Source of the DNA: Methylophilus sp. Leaf416
GTDB taxonomy: Bacteria > Pseudomonadota > Gammaproteobacteria > Burkholderiales > Methylophilaceae
Length of the DNA stretch: 64,000 nucleotides
Reading direction: 5' to 3'
NCBI RefSeq assembly: GCF_001424665.1
Contig: NZ_LMQS01000002.1
Coordinates: forward strand, 124,001 to 188,000
Both the position numbers and the translations under genes were made by a program. Shown here in pieces: positions 33,788 through 40,848 of the stretch. The notes beneath the pieces were generated by a model. That model was given only the letters and a program-made list of their open reading frames with translations. It was not told the DNA's origin and made no database searches. The number at the start of each line of letters is the position of its first letter. The stretch's first letter is position 1.

Positions 33788-34516
33788 TCATGAGAATGTA
33801 TTTTCTAGTCTTTCATCGAATCTATTACTTACCACACCTGCAGCGTAATCTACAAGTGCAGCCGCTTTGACTTTACCAATGCCTTTAATTGATAACAGAA
33901 CACTCAAATCTGTTTTTGATAGTTTATCAGCAGTTGTAATACCTAACTCTCTAAGCTCATCTTTTACTGTAGCGGTTGTGCCTGGCAGAGTATCAATGAA
34001 ATAAGGAAAGAACTCATTAGTAATCCCATCCATGCCTTGATGCCTTGCTACAAAATCAGCCCACTCTTGCTTTTGTAATTCGATGTGTAGTTTTTCAATG
34101 CGCGTGTTTATATCGCCCTCACTCTCAACCTGCTTTCTTACTGCTATCAGAAAAGGCAGATAGGCGCTTCGGTAGGTATAACCAATATTGCTGGCTGATG
34201 TTGATTCATTAGCTTCGCTAATGTCGAAACCTAGTTCGCGCCATGACTTCAGGATTGGTACCCATGCACCATGCTTCTCATCCACGCCCAAGTCTTGGGT
34301 GGGTAAATTGGGATTGGAATGTATCTTCCCATCAAGCATCAAAACTCTCAATGGGGTTCTAAATTGAAGGGTCGCATGAAACTCCAAACGACTGATTAGA
34401 CTCTCATTATCTTCAAAAGCTGAAACAGGTTCATTGGATGTGATGATGATTGGGTTCGGTTCCTCGCTTTTATTGGGAGGCGAAAAGAAATCTAATAAGC
34501 TTTGCAAAATCCTCAT
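33788..34516 (-). CDS. helix-hairpin-helix protein of the mobile element
   Basis: 242 residues. The C-terminal third contains a helix-hairpin-helix DNA-binding motif (ELGITTADKLSKTDLSVLLSIKGIGKVKAAALVDYA with the GIGKVKA hairpin). The N-terminal two thirds (LQFRTPLRVLMLDGKIH, GAWVPILKSWRELGF) are not recognised. It is flanked on both sides by the iteron-like repeats R1-R4 and R5-R8, so it may be the protein that binds them (inference). Confidence 0.6.
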   Translation of the reverse strand: MRILQSLLDFFSPPNKSEEPNPIIITSNEPVSAFEDNESLISRLEFHATLQFRTPLRVLMLDGKIHSNPNLPTQDLGVDEKHGAWVPILKSWRELGFDISEANESTSASNIGYTYRSAYLPFLIAVRKQVESEGDINTRIEKLHIELQKQEWADFVARHQGMDGITNEFFPYFIDTLPGTTATVKDELRELGITTADKLSKTDLSVLLSIKGIGKVKAAALVDYAAGVVSNRFDERLENTFS

Positions 34517-34528
34517 GTCTAAGCGCCC

Positions 34529-34641
34529 CTTTTATGGACTAAAGCAACTCTTTTTTATGGACTCAAGAAACCCCGCTACAGCCCTTTTACCGAGTCAGAA
34601 AACTACATGATGCGCTTTTTTATCGAGTCGGTAAATTATCA
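34529..34641. repeat. iteron-like repeats R5-R8 upstream of the HhH gene
   Basis: ATGGAC-equivalents start at 34534, 34557, 34589 and 34622 (steps 23, 32, 33). R5 and R6 match the R1-R4 consensus. R7 and R8 carry CGAGTC in place of GGACT, suggesting a variant half-site. Confidence 0.65.
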
Positions 34642-34656
34642 TCAATTCACACAACA

Positions 34657-34676
34657 AACCGCCAATTAAGGCGGTT
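34657..34676. terminator. hairpin after the SinR/Cas2-like gene
   Basis: AACCGCC-AATTAA-GGCGGTT, 20 bases beyond the stop at 34697. The minus-strand tail (TGTTGTG) is only moderately T-rich, so termination is possible but not certain. Confidence 0.5.
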
Positions 34677-34696
34677 AATAATTTGCGGGATTTCAA

Positions 34697-34963
34697 TCAA
34701 AGGTTGGCTCGTAAACACTCATCGACCGATTGAGAAAGATTACCCGTCCAAGCAGCCACGGGCAATGCCTGAAAAACAATAAGCCTATCATCTTCATCAA
34801 TGTGGTTATTCAGATGATTACGAATTTCTTTCACACTCAAGTTTGATTTGATAAGCCATAAAGATTCAAGCACTTTGCAGCTTGAATAGGTTTCGATTGC
34901 ATCAGTTAATTTCTGGTAATCCTTATGTTTGATAAGGTCGTAACTCACTATAAAGATGGTCAT
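34697..34963 (-). CDS. SinR/Cas2-like small protein
   Basis: About 88 residues from the ATG at 34963 (AGGGA 8 bases upstream); a GTG at 34999 is less likely. It begins MTIFIVSYDLIKHKDYQKL, continues with a second strand (LESLWLIKS), an extended helix (VKEIRNHLNNHIDEDD) and a last strand RLIVFQALPVAAWTG. This is the single ferredoxin-like fold of stand-alone Cas2/VapD-like 'SinR' proteins found in mobile elements. The typical Cas2 catalytic Asp lies in SYDL. No cas1, effector or CRISPR array is present. It is the first gene downstream of the heptamer-pair array. Confidence 0.6.
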   Translation of the reverse strand: MTIFIVSYDLIKHKDYQKLTDAIETYSSCKVLESLWLIKSNLSVKEIRNHLNNHIDEDDRLIVFQALPVAAWTGNLSQSVDECLRANL

Positions 34964-35088
34964 ATATTCATTCCCTGTACAGTTAAAAGAAGCCACCACG
35001 AGGGTTCAATTCCATTGGTGACTTCTTAAATTTTTGCACACGATATACAAATCCATGCGATATTACAGTTCGATAGAAGTGCGCGAAC

Positions 35089-35312
35089 CTTAGTGCAATC
35101 TTAGTGTGAAACTTGCCGTGATCTTGCCGTTCCAGTAATGCGGACTTACCGTAATCTTACCGTTTAGTTTGATTCAATCTTGTAGTGATCTTGTAGTTCC
35201 ACCTTAGGGTAATCTTAGGGCGAATATTGATGTAATCTTGATGTAGTAGCCAGCATAATCTTGTTGCAATCTTGTTGTTGTACCTTGCGGTAATCTTGTG
35301 GTGATCAAGTAG
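35089..35312. repeat. array of eight self-matched heptamer pairs on an 11-bp lattice
   Basis: On the plus strand each unit is CTTNNNG, a four-base spacer (CAAT, TAAT or TGAT), then the same CTTNNNG again. Units start at 35089, 35112, 35145, 35179, 35203, 35226, 35260 and 35284. Heptamers in order: CTTAGTG, CTTGCCG, CTTACCG, CTTGTAG, CTTAGGG, (A/C)TTGATG, CTTGTTG, CTTG(C/T)GG. Within a unit the two copies match; between units the NNN differ. Unit spacing is 23-24 or 33-34, near two or three 11-bp steps. A weaker continuation (CAAGTAG 35306, CTTAGG 35319) runs into the next gene. 349 bases here (34964-35312) hold no gene. Confidence 0.85.
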
Positions 35313-35873
35313 CTATATCTTAGGCAATCTAAAGGATGTATCACGGCGCGATAAGCCTAACTCCTTGATTCTATTAATCACCAGGTCACTATCTAGCTCA
35401 GTCCATTTCCCATCAAGCCACATTTGGAAACACAAGTCTTCCAGAGGTATAGGATCTAGCGACGTAAACCATTTGGTAGCATCGGAGCCAATTTTGCGCT
35501 GTTTCTTAACATGAGCCTTTCTGAGCCGGCGTTCTTCCCTGTTCACACCTGCCGCATTGCAAGACTCTTCCCAATTGAGCAGACGGGAATCACATGCTTG
35601 TAAACCGAACCTAATTGCACAATCTTGCGCTGCTATTTGTTGCCATGTGTGCCATCTCACGCCTGCAAGCTGAACGGCTGAAAATTCCCAGTTCTGATTT
35701 GATGAAAACCATATCATAGGCACAATACTAACCGCACCCCCCTTCCTAGCTCCGATCTTGTTTGATTCAGCTTCTGACTTTGGAATCAATGCACCCGATT
35801 CCTTGATAAGTGGCAAATACTCTGCCTTTGTGTAGTGCCAGACATATTTGAGAGTTTCTTTGTCGATTGTCAT
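35313..35873 (-). CDS. unknown element protein, ADP-ribosyltransferase-like N-terminal motif possible
   Basis: About 186 residues from the ATG at 35873 (a TTG lies two codons upstream). The opening YVWHYTKAEYLPLIKESGAL and the later PMIWFSSNQNWEFSA resemble the H-Y-T and S/T strands of DarT-like or other ADP-ribosyltransferase folds, but I see no catalytic Glu motif that I would trust. The middle is basic (REERRLRKAHVKKQRK). The C-terminal half (PIPLEDLCFQMWLDGKW) is unrecognised. It may be a cargo toxin or simply unknown; no antitoxin is evident. Its 3' end borders the heptamer-pair array. Confidence 0.45.
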   Translation of the reverse strand: MTIDKETLKYVWHYTKAEYLPLIKESGALIPKSEAESNKIGARKGGAVSIVPMIWFSSNQNWEFSAVQLAGVRWHTWQQIAAQDCAIRFGLQACDSRLLNWEESCNAAGVNREERRLRKAHVKKQRKIGSDATKWFTSLDPIPLEDLCFQMWLDGKWTELDSDLVINRIKELGLSRRDTSFRLPKI

Positions 35874-35947
35874 TTTCAAGCTTTCATTGAAACGCTATAC
35901 ACAGGATAGCGTTTGGTCATTTTTAAGGTTAATTCGCTATATAGCGT

Positions 35948-36709
35948 TTATGTCAGAAAAGCACCCTTGCCTTTGCTTCGTTTAATGTCCACGAAGTGCC
36001 TTTCTTTCTTTGGCGCAGGTGATACAGCAACCCCAAGCATTTGGGCGCATGGCTCTGGATCTTTCATGATTGCATCACGTACCCAAGCCCATATTGCCGA
36101 TGCTTGCACGCTATCGCCTCTTAAGCGGTTCAAAACACTACGCCCCAACCTTTCCCTTTCGGACTGATTCAAATGCTTCTTATCGCGCCTACTCAGGCCA
36201 TGTTTTACACCGACTGAACGATGGAACAAATTGATTAAGCGATAAAGATTCCCTGAATTGCCAATCAGGTCCCGCCCTTGCATTTTTCCGTCTATTAAAG
36301 GCAGTATGAGAGCGTGGCCATGGGGCGCACTTTCATCCAAGTGAACATCGAAACTAAGCAGCTCTCCTGCAAACGTCTGCTTCGTCCACTCATAACAATC
36401 ACTGAAAAAAGGCCTTGTGTCTTGGCTGTGTCGGTCTATCGGTAAACTGAAAATAATCTCTACAGCCATTACGCAGTTTGAACGAGGCGTTTCAATACCA
36501 GCCTTGAGCATTTGCACTTTTGAATGTGTAGCGATGTCTTGTGCTGTCAAATCACCATGTAAGGCGTAGTTCAAATGTGACCTGGAAGCGATAATATGCG
36601 ATTGAGTACCGCGCTCATTTTGCAATTCACGCTTGTTATGCTTTAACGCTTCCAGTACACCGTTTTTACCTTTTACCCTGCCAAGTCTTAGTAAATGGCT
36701 GCTGGCCAT
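35948..36709 (-). CDS. MobV/Pre-type relaxase (plasmid recombination enzyme)
   Basis: 253 residues, short for the family, so it is probably just the catalytic domain. It contains the metal-binding motif HLDESAPHGHALILP (the HxDE..PHxH signature of MobV relaxases) at about 124-138 and an N-terminal region with NAxR-like LQNERGTQSHI. It would nick the element at its transfer origin and make it mobilizable by another conjugative system. The catalytic residue at the N terminus (Tyr or His) is not clear. Its ATG is 2 bases after the stop of the 47-residue gene, suggesting translational coupling. Confidence 0.75.
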   Translation of the reverse strand: MASSHLLRLGRVKGKNGVLEALKHNKRELQNERGTQSHIIASRSHLNYALHGDLTAQDIATHSKVQMLKAGIETPRSNCVMAVEIIFSLPIDRHSQDTRPFFSDCYEWTKQTFAGELLSFDVHLDESAPHGHALILPLIDGKMQGRDLIGNSGNLYRLINLFHRSVGVKHGLSRRDKKHLNQSERERLGRSVLNRLRGDSVQASAIWAWVRDAIMKDPEPCAQMLGVAVSPAPKKERHFVDIKRSKGKGAFLT

Positions 36710-36711
36710 AA

Positions 36712-36855
36712 TTAAGTACCTAGCAAACGTATTAGATAGCTTATTAAGCCAGTTAGCTGCAGACAGTCCATGCCGGCCAAGTCAGGCATGATTTCATAGC
36801 GGCCAGATTGTAAGCAGAGGTCATAGCCGCGTTTTTGTAAGCTGGTGATAGTCAT
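36712..36855 (-). CDS. 47-residue element protein
   Basis: ATG at 36855 preceded by AGGTGG 4-5 bases upstream; stop 2 bases before the relaxase start. The peptide (MTITSLQKRGYDLCLQSGRY..., ending YLIRLLGT) resembles the small proteins often found before mobilization genes, but I recognise no family. The reading frame, ribosome site and tight spacing on both sides support expression. Confidence 0.5.
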   Translation of the reverse strand: MTITSLQKRGYDLCLQSGRYEIMPDLAGMDCLQLTGLISYLIRLLGT

Positions 36856-36867
36856 ACTGCCACCTCG

Positions 36868-37170
36868 CTATAAATTCACGTCTACTGGTTTTTTTTGCAT
36901 CAGTACGTAACGAGCTATACGGTGTTTAATCCCATACTCACTGGTCCAGTTATCCCAGACGGTATTTATTTCATACCCTGCAGCTCTCAACTCTAAAATT
37001 CGTGGAGCTGGTGACATAACATCCAACATTTCACGCGCCTGGGCGGTGGTAATGCTGTTTTTCTCGAATAACCAATCTAGCAATTTAAGACGTTGATTGT
37101 GTGCACTGTTATTAGTAAACTTAGGTTTGTCTGTTCGGCCTGCCTCTGTGTGGGCTGTTTTTTTATCCAT
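36868..37170 (-). CDS. helix-turn-helix protein of the element
   Basis: 100 residues. A basic, polar N terminus is followed by a winged-helix core: RLKLLDWLFEKNSITTAQAREMLDVMSPAPRILELRAAGYEIN. This is a family common in phages and integrative elements, probably a DNA-binding regulator. It starts just before the AlpA-like stop (overlap region CTTAATCATGG), so it is co-transcribed. Confidence 0.65.
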   Translation of the reverse strand: MDKKTAHTEAGRTDKPKFTNNSAHNQRLKLLDWLFEKNSITTAQAREMLDVMSPAPRILELRAAGYEINTVWDNWTSEYGIKHRIARYVLMQKKPVDVNL

Positions 37171-37172
37171 GA

Positions 37173-37397
37173 TTAAGCCCCTACTCTGCTAGCGATAAAT
37201 GCGCGAAGGTCGCCAGCCCGGGTGGAGGTTGTTCTTTCAGTTAGCTTGATAGCCTTAAGTTGTTTCTTAGAAACCAGGCGCCAATATGAGGCAATAGAAA
37301 TACCTAATAACTGAGCGCAGTCTTTAGGTCGTAGGTGGGCGTTATCTGGAAGATGGTCGAAATTGGCCAGTGAAGGGTTTAGTGCTGTTTTATTCAT
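37173..37397 (-). CDS. AlpA-like excisionase/regulator
   Basis: 74 residues. HLRPKDCAQLLGISIASYWRLVSKKQLKAIKL is the helix-turn-helix of the AlpA/MerR-like family used by P4-type elements to control integrase and excision; TSTRAGDLRAFIASR is the usual tail. GAGG lies 6 bases before the ATG. It is the likely recombination directionality factor for the integrase at 39474. Confidence 0.75.
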   Translation of the reverse strand: MNKTALNPSLANFDHLPDNAHLRPKDCAQLLGISIASYWRLVSKKQLKAIKLTERTTSTRAGDLRAFIASRVGA

Positions 37398-37469
37398 AAT
37401 TACCTCATATCAATTAAAGTCGCTAGGCGTCATGCCGTTGCGTATGAGGCAATATAGTTTCCTAGGTTA

Positions 37470-37510
37470 GTAGGCAGTCAATCTGGGCATCTGTGCAATT
37501 TACTGCCTAC
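37470..37510. other. inverted repeat upstream of the AlpA-like gene
   Basis: GTAGGCAGT (37470-37478) and ACTGCCTAC (37502-37510) form a perfect 9-bp inverted repeat with a 23-base loop. The right arm overlaps the stop of the upstream gene. It may be a terminator-like or regulatory hairpin. Confidence 0.5.
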
Positions 37511-38130
37511 CCTCTTCCAGAGAATTTATCATGGTCATGCAGTCTAAATAACCCTCGGTCCAACCCTTCTTGCCATGCACGGACAAAACCATTCTCTGTG
37601 AATAGTTTGGGGTTGTTCGAGATGCAGTAAGTTTTAGCAGTGGTCTTAGCGCCTAAAGGTAGGTCATGCAACTCCCATTTTTGTTGTGTGATGAAGTTTT
37701 GAATGAAGCTAATCTGCTTCTCTCTTCTGCCTTTTTCCTTGTTATACGCCGGCTCAAAGCCGCTCAAATAATTCAACGTCTCGCCATTAATAAACAGGTT
37801 ATCTTTGGTTATTCTTATGCTTTTAGAAACTCCTTTTAAAAGCGTGAACATTGCATCTTCTTGGAAGTTTGTGAGCATATCCACGTTACAACTTCCATTT
37901 GCGACTAATTCAGCGTAGAAACGTGGCAAAGGTACTAACCAACCATAATAATCAATGATTTTCTCTCCGCTATCCCCGATGTGTTGTACCTTGCCGTCAT
38001 AAAGTACAAGAAGCTTTATCTTTCGATTAAATGCAAGATTTATGAAAATTGACTCAGTTATTTTTTTCCCTGTGATTTGCTCGTATCTTATGCAAGCATC
38101 AGGTAGGGATATTTCCGTAAGTTCGATCAT
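37507..38130 (-). CDS. unknown protein of the element
   Basis: About 207 residues from the ATG at 38130, which has AGGGG 6 bases upstream; the frame extends to 38199 through the structured leader. The protein begins MIELTEISLPDACIRYEQITGK and has a central GWLVPLPRFYAELVANG and a C-terminal LFTENGFVRAWQEGLDRGLF. It looks like a soluble element-specific protein. I do not recognise the family. Confidence 0.5.
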   Translation of the reverse strand: MIELTEISLPDACIRYEQITGKKITESIFINLAFNRKIKLLVLYDGKVQHIGDSGEKIIDYYGWLVPLPRFYAELVANGSCNVDMLTNFQEDAMFTLLKGVSKSIRITKDNLFINGETLNYLSGFEPAYNKEKGRREKQISFIQNFITQQKWELHDLPLGAKTTAKTYCISNNPKLFTENGFVRAWQEGLDRGLFRLHDHDKFSGRG

Positions 38131-38160
38131 AAACGCCCCTTGCGTTACCCTAATTAAGGA

Positions 38161-38229
38161 AACCACACCAGCCAGGCCAGGGTTGCCCGGTTTTCGCATC
38201 AGTTAATTAGGCTGATGCTAGGTGTGGTT
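38161..38229. other. nested inverted repeats in an element leader (possible P4-like regulatory RNA)
   Basis: Outer arms AACCACACC (38161-38169) and GGTGTGGTT (38221-38229) enclose GCATCAG (38196-38202) / CTGATGC (38212-38218) and a G/C-rich GCCAGGCC...GGTTGCCCGG block. The arrangement upstream of the alpA region recalls the immunity RNA region of P4-type elements. Function is inferred from structure and place only. Confidence 0.45.
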
Positions 38230-38249
38230 AAGACGGTCAATCGTAGAAA

Positions 38250-38714
38250 CTAATACACACTATCGTTTGCTGCTTTATCTAGCCTCCTGGCAGACCAGGT
38301 GCGAATCTTAACTAAAGCATTTGCCCACTCTGCAGGCTCGATTTGACGCCATAGTTTTTCAGGTCTTGGCCATAACCTTTTGACCCTGAATTGCGATATG
38401 TCTGGCATCAATGGATTTGCTGGGTTTGGATCATTAGCGCAGGTATAGAGAACGCAATAACATGGCAGCCCGGACATTTTTGCAAGGTTCATCACAACAG
38501 TAGCGGTCTTATATTGCTGGCCGACATCAATTGCCGTTTCTATGAGTGCCACAGGCCTTTTAGAGCCATCGTCATACTCAATGTATAGCGCACCATCCAA
38601 ATCAATCATTGCTAGTGATTGAGCCTTCTCAATACCAACAAAACGACGAGTAGAAAGCCGTCGGTGCCAAGCAGAGTAAGTCAAGTCGCGGGTATTAAAG
38701 CGTTCTTCTTGCAT
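38250..38714 (-). CDS. unknown protein of the element, possibly nuclease fold
   Basis: 154 residues. ALYIEYDDGSKRPVALIETAID followed by YKTATVVMNLAKMSGLPCYCVLYT has the strand-turn-strand-helix rhythm of PD-(D/E)xK-type folds, but the catalytic triad is not certain. Such proteins are common in P4-like elements. It begins 1 base after the stop of the preceding gene. Confidence 0.5.
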   Translation of the reverse strand: MQEERFNTRDLTYSAWHRRLSTRRFVGIEKAQSLAMIDLDGALYIEYDDGSKRPVALIETAIDVGQQYKTATVVMNLAKMSGLPCYCVLYTCANDPNPANPLMPDISQFRVKRLWPRPEKLWRQIEPAEWANALVKIRTWSARRLDKAANDSVY

Positions 38715-38715
38715 G

Positions 38716-39117
38716 TTAATTTCCCAAGAAAATACGATTTACATGCTTAAAGTCTGCAAGTAGGCCATTTTTAACCATATTAAGTGAATTGATGCCTTTA
38801 ACTCTTTTCCTTACATAGTTTTCAAATGCCGCCTTTTCTTCATCAGTCATAAGCCCGAACTCATAAGCAGTAAAGGCTCGATCCAATAAATTTTCCGCCA
38901 TAGATACACTTCCTCTATGACCCTCGAAATCATTTAGTCTGCTTAAAACCTCTTCCAGTCCAATGCTTAGCCAGTTTCCTTCGTCGTCAATGACATCCTC
39001 ACTAATCGGGTAGTCAAAAGCTAGGTTTCCACCTAACCATTTGAGCTTCCCCGCGGATGGTAATCGAATAGTCTTACCTGTAAAAATTGGATGAGGAACT
39101 GATGAAATATTATCCAT
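38716..39117 (-). CDS. unknown protein of the element
   Basis: 133 residues, soluble, acidic in the middle, with LRLPSAGKLKWLGGN-type strands at the N terminus and a helical RKRVKGINSLNMVKNG region at the C terminus. No family recognised. It overlaps the upstream 72-residue gene by 8 bases and abuts the downstream gene, so it is part of one operon. Confidence 0.5.
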   Translation of the reverse strand: MDNISSVPHPIFTGKTIRLPSAGKLKWLGGNLAFDYPISEDVIDDEGNWLSIGLEEVLSRLNDFEGHRGSVSMAENLLDRAFTAYEFGLMTDEEKAAFENYVRKRVKGINSLNMVKNGLLADFKHVNRIFLGN

Positions 39118-39328
39118 TTGCCACCTCTCCTTCTAATGCATCGCATAGCGCATCAACCATAACGCACAATGTCATATGATTGCTCCGCCTACGCTTTTCA
39201 TTAACTGAACCATGCGAATAAAGTGAGTCGTAACCATCATCTAAAATCTGGTTACGAAATGAGACTATGCGATTTAATGCTGCTTGCGCCGCAATATTGT
39301 TTGATGCTGTAAAATCATTATCAGCCAT
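39110..39328 (-). CDS. small unknown protein of the element
   Basis: 72 residues, probably alpha-helical (AAQAALNRIVSFRNQILDDG, SNHMTLCVMVDALCDALEG). GAGGAG lies about 10 bases before the ATG. It is the first gene of the cargo operon after the integrase and the structured region at 39360-39422. No family recognised. Confidence 0.5.
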   Translation of the reverse strand: MADNDFTASNNIAAQAALNRIVSFRNQILDDGYDSLYSHGSVNEKRRRSNHMTLCVMVDALCDALEGEVANG

Positions 39329-39359
39329 GATGTAATACTCCTCAATAGTGTTACGTTGT

Positions 39360-39422
39360 GGTTAGGCTGTGCTGGTGATCCGGCAAGATTGAACCAGCAT
39401 GGCCGTTATGCCTGGTTAACCC
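39360..39422. other. structured region between integrase and cargo operon
   Basis: TGCTGGT (39370-39376) and ACCAGCA (39393-39399) form a 7-bp stem, inside imperfect outer arms GGTTAGGC (39360-39367) and GCCTGGTTAACC. It is similar in kind to the nested repeats at 38161-38229; the two may interact, as complementary RNA segments do in P4 immunity. Confidence 0.4.
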
Positions 39423-39473
39423 TCAAGGCTGGGCTTACTTCAAAAAATCGATTCTGCGTTGTTTCTGTGCGTC

Positions 39474-40685
39474 CTATGCTTGTTTAAATGGCAATACCTT
39501 TGCACCCGCTTTTAATTCATCCAGATAATCCGCCCAGCGTTGCATCATCACTTTACGGTCTTTCAGGAATTGTGCGCGCTCATAAGCGGTACCAAGTGGA
39601 TTAGCTACAGAGTGTGCAAGTTGACGCTCAATGTGTTTAGGGTCTAAACCTAACTCCTGCTCACCTAGTGTCTGTGCAATTGCTCTAAAGCCATGGCCGG
39701 TGATTTCTGCTTGAGTGTCATACCCCATATTTCGCAGTGCTGCATTGATAGCGTTTTCACTCATTGGGCGTTCATGTGTGCGGCCGCCAGGGAAAACATA
39801 CATGCCATTGCTTGAGAATGAGCGCATAGCCTCAATGATTGCTAATGCCTGGCGGGATAAAGGCACAATGTGCTGTGTTTTGGTTTTAGTAACCAGATAA
39901 CGCCACTCGTTATTTTCAAAATCCAGATCCGCCCATTTCATGTGTCTTAACTCACCGATACGTTGAAATAACAAAGGCGCAAGCTTCAGCGCACATTGAA
40001 CAGTAAGAGTACCGTTGTAACCATCAATATTGCGTAACAGGTCGGCAAAGTCTTTAGGCTCGATCATAGCGGCCATGTTTTTAACTACTGGTGGCGGCAG
40101 TGCCCCTTTTAGATCCGGAGCTGGATTGTATGAGGCAAACCCTTTTTGGATTGCATAACGGAAAACTTGGCCGGCTGTTTGTATTACCCGATGCGCAGTT
40201 TCTAACTTACCTTGCTTTTGCAATATGCTGGTGGTGTCCAGCACCATAGGCGCAGTTATGCTTGAAACTGCCTTATGCCCGAGGGTTGGGTATAGGTAAA
40301 ACTCTAACCAGCGTTTAACGCGCTGCTGGTGACGTTCTGATTTACTTTTATTGTGGAGTGCATGCCATTCAGTGGCCACTGCTTGAAATGTATTTAAAGA
40401 TTCGAGCTTAGCTTTCTGCTTCTGCTCTTTTCTATCCTGCCCGGGATCAATGTCTTTTGCCACCAGCGCACGTGCTTCATCACGTCTTGCTCTCGCTTGC
40501 TGCAGTGTAACTTCTGGATAAGTACCAAACGACATTAGCTTGGGTTTGCCAAGATAACGATAGCGAAAACGCCAGCCTTTCGCCCCTTTGCTCGTTATGA
40601 GTATGGATAAGCCTTGACCGTCTGTGATTGTGTAATCCTTATCGGCTGGTTTGGCATTGCGGAGCTGCGTATCAGTGAGCGCCAT
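39474..40685 (-). CDS. int: P4-type tyrosine integrase
   Basis: 403 residues. An N-terminal DUF4102 domain (LTDTQLRNAKPADKDYTITDGQGLSILI...GKPKLMSFGTYPEVTLQQAR), an arm-type SAM-like region and the catalytic domain. Visible active-site positions include R in QRIGELRHMKWADLD, the H-x-x-R box in GHGFRAIAQTLG and the terminal LAHSVANPLGTAYER region, where the Tyr nucleophile is AYERAQF. It integrates at a tRNA 3' end; the gene reads away from tRNA-Leu, 163 bases from it. Confidence 0.92.
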   Translation of the reverse strand: MALTDTQLRNAKPADKDYTITDGQGLSILITSKGAKGWRFRYRYLGKPKLMSFGTYPEVTLQQARARRDEARALVAKDIDPGQDRKEQKQKAKLESLNTFQAVATEWHALHNKSKSERHQQRVKRWLEFYLYPTLGHKAVSSITAPMVLDTTSILQKQGKLETAHRVIQTAGQVFRYAIQKGFASYNPAPDLKGALPPPVVKNMAAMIEPKDFADLLRNIDGYNGTLTVQCALKLAPLLFQRIGELRHMKWADLDFENNEWRYLVTKTKTQHIVPLSRQALAIIEAMRSFSSNGMYVFPGGRTHERPMSENAINAALRNMGYDTQAEITGHGFRAIAQTLGEQELGLDPKHIERQLAHSVANPLGTAYERAQFLKDRKVMMQRWADYLDELKAGAKVLPFKQA

Positions 40686-40769
40686 GTGTATAACACTTTC
40701 GTGCGTGTAAGAATGTTATACACAAAGTTATACATGAAAAATGTATATGTCAAGCGACGTTATGATATG

Positions 40770-40798
40770 AAAAAAGGCCTAGATTCTCATCTAAGCCT
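40770..40798 (-). terminator. terminator between tRNA-Leu and integrase
   Basis: GGCCTAGAT (40776-40784) pairs with ATCTAAGCC (40789-40797), one mismatch. On the minus strand CCTTTTTT follows. It ends the tRNA transcript about 50 bases after CCA. Confidence 0.75.
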
Positions 40799-40848
40799 TT
40801 GATTTTTATTCGTTTTGAGTCTTTTTTATACTTCTTGATACTATAACA

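Noticed and set aside
35101-35110. MobV nick site (TTAGTGTG) within the array as transfer origin
   Set aside because: The short match is too weak, and such origins usually lie just upstream of the relaxase gene, whereas this lies downstream.
35089-35301. CRISPR array next to a Cas2-like gene
   Set aside because: Repeats are 7 bases, differ between units and have 4-base spacers; there is no fixed repeat of 20 bases or more, no leader and no cas1.
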